8,440 bases of DNA from Actinomycetota bacterium. Lineage in GTDB: Bacteria > Actinomycetota > Actinomycetes > Nanopelagicales > Nanopelagicaceae. The position numbers and the translations under genes are program-made. Location of the stretch: the NCBI GenBank assembly GCA_947496345.1, contig CANMCL010000035.1, forward strand, positions 1 through 8,440, given 5' to 3'. Numbering within the stretch: position 1 is the stretch's first letter; every line of letters begins with the position of its first letter. Below the pieces are notes generated by a model. It was not told where the DNA came from. It made no database searches and worked only from the letters and a program-made list of their open reading frames with translations. Shown one piece after another: positions 6,092-8,440 of the stretch.

Positions 6092-7047
6092 TGAGCAAAA
6101 GTAATTCCAAGCTAAATCTTTTAGCCGCACTTTCTGGGCTTTTAATTGCGATGCAAGCGCGCGCAAATGGTGAGCTCTCGCACCGAATGGGTAATCCAAT
6201 TGAAGCCGCCCTCGTTTCGTTTGGATCAGGACTTCTAATTATTTCGCTGATATCAATATTCACACCTGCAATACGAAACGGGATGAAGAATTTAAAGGGT
6301 GCAGTTAGCCGCAAAGAAATTCCGGTCTGGACGCTCTTTGCAGGAATGCTCGGCGGAAGTTTTGTCGCGGTTCAAACACAGATCGTTCCGATAATCGGAG
6401 TTGCAATCTATTCAGTTGCTTCGATCGCGGGACAGACTGCCGCATCTCTGATTGTTGATCGAATCGGTTTAACAGGTGGTGGCAAAAAACAGATAACGGT
6501 TAGACGAGTTGCCGCCGCTGGAGTAACCGTTCTAGCGGTACTCGTTTCCGTGTTAGACCGGATAGAAGCAGAGAATTTATCGCTATTTGCCGTGATTTTC
6601 GGTTGTTTTGCCGGCGCAATAGTCGGCGTGCAACGAGCGCTAAATGGTCAGATAAATGAAAGTACACATCAGAGCTTTGCTACATCTTGGCTTAATTTCA
6701 TTATGGGAACTACTTTTCTATTTATTCTTTTATCTATAGGTGTTGCAATTAACCGCGCCGAAATAGTTGCCCTACCTTCAGGTCCTTGGTGGATGTATAT
6801 GGGCGGAACTATCGGAGTTATCTATATCGCCTTTACATCAACAATTGTTCAACACTTAGGCGTACTGACATTTACCTTGATTAGCGTTGGTGGACAACTT
6901 GTCGGATCTTTACTTATTGATCTCTACTCACCGACCCAAGGTGTTCAGATCAGCACCTACCTCGTAACAGGAATTGTTATGACTTATCTTGGGGTTATCG
7001 TGGGCGGCGTCGGTAATTTACCAAAGCTGAAATCAAAGAAGCAGTGA
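6091..7047 (+). CDS. DMT-superfamily transporter, tandem YdcZ (DUF606) type
   Basis: A 318-residue integral membrane protein, about ten hydrophobic segments, made of two similar halves. LLIAMQARANGELSHRMGNP-like sequence near 17-36 recurs as AIVGVQRALNGQINE near 176-190. SIAGQTAASLIVDRIG (111-126) recurs as SVGGQLVGSLLIDLYS (265-280). These NG and GQ...SL(I/L)(V/I)D blocks are characteristic of the YdcZ branch of the drug/metabolite transporters. The substrate is unknown. The start GTG overlaps the TAG of the preceding gene by one base (TAGTG), without a clear ribosome site, so translational coupling is likely. The last 53 bp are antisense to the end of the dedA-like gene, and both reading frames keep plausible C-terminal tails (LPKLKSKKQ here). 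Confidence 0.87.
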   Translation: MSKSNSKLNLLAALSGLLIAMQARANGELSHRMGNPIEAALVSFGSGLLIISLISIFTPAIRNGMKNLKGAVSRKEIPVWTLFAGMLGGSFVAVQTQIVPIIGVAIYSVASIAGQTAASLIVDRIGLTGGGKKQITVRRVAAAGVTVLAVLVSVLDRIEAENLSLFAVIFGCFAGAIVGVQRALNGQINESTHQSFATSWLNFIMGTTFLFILLSIGVAINRAEIVALPSGPWWMYMGGTIGVIYIAFTSTIVQHLGVLTFTLISVGGQLVGSLLIDLYSPTQGVQISTYLVTGIVMTYLGVIVGGVGNLPKLKSKKQ

Positions 7048-7597
7048 TAAAGAAAGCTGCAATTGCGTATGAAGAACTTTTCACCCAAGGAACAGTCGCC
7101 GCGTAGTAACCAGCAAGTGTAATTCCGACCCCCCAAAGAAACGCTCCCAATGCGTTAGCGGATAAGAACTTGTAGTAATTCATCTTGGCCGCACCCGCGA
7201 TCGGTGGAACGAATGTGCGAATCCAAGGGAAGTAGCGAGCAATCACAACAGCCCACCACCCGTATTTTTCATAGAACACTTCAGATTTTGCAATCATCCG
7301 TTTCATTCTTGGAGATTCTTTCTTATCCAAGTACGGACGACCAACCACTCTGCCGATCACAAAGCCAACTTGATCGCCAAAGAATGCAGCAAGAAATATA
7401 GCGGTGATTAAAATGACAATATTTATATTCCCGTGGGCGGCAGCTACCAAGCCTGCGCTAAAAAGGATTGAATCACCAGGTAGAAAGAAACCAATCAAAA
7501 GTCCAGTTTCGATAAATACAATGCCAGCGACGACGATATAGAAAATAAATGGGGCAAGTGAAGACAATTGAGCATCAAAAGACGCGGCTAACTCCAC
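6995..7597 (-). CDS. DedA-family membrane protein
   Basis: A 200-residue polytopic membrane protein of the DedA/SNARE-associated (PF09335) family. E. coli and Bacillus members are linked to lipid (undecaprenyl or phospholipid) flipping, membrane homeostasis and proton-dependent drug tolerance. Visible motifs are E30 and FLPGD with D42 (38-42), spaced exactly like the essential E39 and D51 of E. coli YqjA, then GDQVGFVIGR (74-83), the RYFPWIRTFVPPIAG block (121-135) with its conserved arginines, and LSANALGAFLW (145-155). The tail is basic (YRRRPR). The start is GTG 7597, immediately after the TAA stop of the malic enzyme gene (TAAGTG, no gap). Expression therefore probably depends on that gene. 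The substrate of this paralogue cannot be told from sequence. Confidence 0.92.
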   Translation of the reverse strand: MELAASFDAQLSSLAPFIFYIVVAGIVFIETGLLIGFFLPGDSILFSAGLVAAAHGNINIVILITAIFLAAFFGDQVGFVIGRVVGRPYLDKKESPRMKRMIAKSEVFYEKYGWWAVVIARYFPWIRTFVPPIAGAAKMNYYKFLSANALGAFLWGVGITLAGYYAATVPWVKSSSYAIAAFFITASLISALVNYRRRPR

Positions 7598-8440
7598 TTA
7601 AACGCTCTTTTTTACTGCCGCTGCAACTTTTTGCACTACTTGCGCATCAAACACACTCGGCACAATAAAGGACGCATTAAGTTGAGAAGCAGAGACGCAA
7701 GAAGCGATTGCTTCAGCAGCTGCAATCAAAAGCTCATCAGTAATTTTATGAGCATTTGCATCGAGGAGTCCGCGGAAAATTCCTGGGAAAGCTAAAACAT
7801 TATTGATTTGATTTGGTTGATCGCTGCGACCAGTGGCGACAACGGTTGCGTATTTACGGGCAATGACTGGATCGATCTCAGGATCTGGGTTTGCCAGCGC
7901 AAAGACAATCGAGCCAGCAGCCATTGATGCAACATCACTTTCAGTCAAAACATTTGGAGCGCTTACTCCGATGAATACATCGGCCCCCTTCATTGCCTCT
8001 GAGATATTTCCAGTAAATCCTGGAGTAACGCAGCCATTGATATCAAAGGCGATAATTCTCTGAGCACCGCTCTTTGTCAGCAGACGTGCAATCGCTGTGC
8101 CGGCAGCGCCAGCGCCACTCATCACGATCGTTATATCGCCTAACTTCTTCTTTACCAATTTAAGCGAATTAGTTAGAGCGGCTAAAACAACAATTGCGGT
8201 GCCATGTTGATCGTCATGGAATACCGGAATATCCAACAAGTCGCGCAAGCGTTCTTCTATTTCAAAACAGCGCGGGGCTGAAATATCTTCTAAGTTAATT
8301 CCACCGTAAACAGGGGCAATTAATTGAACGGTTCGAACAATTTCATCTACATCTTGGGTATCTAAACAAACTGGCCAAGCATCTACATCAGCAAATCTTT
8401 TGAAAAGCGCTGCTTTACCTTCCATCACAGGAAGAGCGGC
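7598..8440 (-). CDS. NAD(P)-dependent malic enzyme, short bacterial form (N-terminus cut by window edge)
   Basis: This enzyme oxidatively decarboxylates malate to pyruvate and CO2 while reducing NAD(P)+, linking the TCA cycle to pyruvate. The 280 visible residues run open to the window edge. The family's short bacterial form has about 400, so roughly 110-120 N-terminal residues are missing. Counting from the first visible codon, LPVMEGKAALF holds the catalytic lysine K9, GGINLEDISAPRCFEIE (46-62) holds metal ligands E51 and D52, FHDDQHGTA (74-82) holds D77, and SGAGAAG (108-114) is the dinucleotide-binding turn. The cofactor preference cannot be decided from these motifs. No phosphotransacetylase-like domain follows, unlike E. 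coli MaeB. It is directly upstream of, and abuts, the dedA-like gene. Confidence 0.95.
   Translation of the reverse strand, partial: AALPVMEGKAALFKRFADVDAWPVCLDTQDVDEIVRTVQLIAPVYGGINLEDISAPRCFEIEERLRDLLDIPVFHDDQHGTAIVVLAALTNSLKLVKKKLGDITIVMSGAGAAGTAIARLLTKSGAQRIIAFDINGCVTPGFTGNISEAMKGADVFIGVSAPNVLTESDVASMAAGSIVFALANPDPEIDPVIARKYATVVATGRSDQPNQINNVLAFPGIFRGLLDANAHKITDELLIAAAEAIASCVSASQLNASFIVPSVFDAQVVQKVAAAVKKSV

Noticed and set aside
1..8440. Mobile element, prophage, CRISPR, toxin-antitoxin or defence island
   Set aside because: There is no transposase, integrase, long terminal repeats, regularly spaced repeats or shift in base composition. Nearly every base is in a recognisable chromosomal gene.

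Overview
The window looks like a piece of a small, streamlined actinobacterial chromosome with a base composition that is, by eye, in the mid-40s % G+C. The clues are a PGPGW-family membrane protein of the actinobacterial TIGR02611 type, TAnnnT -10 boxes placed exactly where a leaderless transcript needs them, GTG starts, and very tight packing. The only gap above 30 bp is 197 bp. A freshwater acI-type actinobacterium (Ca. Nanopelagicales, e.g. Planktophila/Nanopelagicus) would fit. That placement is inferred from memory of such genomes, not shown by a marker gene.

Layout. Positions 1-1160 (-) hold a class III aminotransferase related to glutamate-1-semialdehyde aminomutase, cut at its C-terminus by the window edge. 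Positions 1161-1357 are a divergent intergenic region with short inverted repeats and A/T tracts. Positions 1358-1687 (+) encode a PGPGW membrane protein whose stop codon overlaps that of the convergent kynA. Positions 3752-1684 (-) form a two-gene kynurenine operon, kynU then kynA, joined by an ATGA overlap. A 24-bp gap separates kynU from a divergent + strand group: an ABC-F ATPase (3777-5546), a UPF0114/YqhA-like membrane protein (5561-6091) and a YdcZ-type DMT transporter (6091-7047). The transporter's last 53 bp overlap, tail to tail, a DedA-family gene (7597-6995, -). The dedA start codon directly abuts the stop of a malic enzyme gene (8440-7598, -), whose N-terminus lies outside the window.

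How the genes work together. KynA (tryptophan 2,3-dioxygenase) and KynU (kynureninase) catalyse steps one and three of tryptophan breakdown to anthranilate and alanine. The formamidase for step two is absent from the operon, which is complete at both ends. Malic enzyme supplies pyruvate and reduced nicotinamide cofactor from malate. The other genes are housekeeping translation or membrane functions with no clear link to tryptophan. I see no mobile element, CRISPR array, RNA gene or defence system, and no clearly new multi-gene system. The most interesting signals are a compact bidirectional leaderless promoter between kynU and the ABC-F gene, the missing formamidase, and the extreme gene overlaps.
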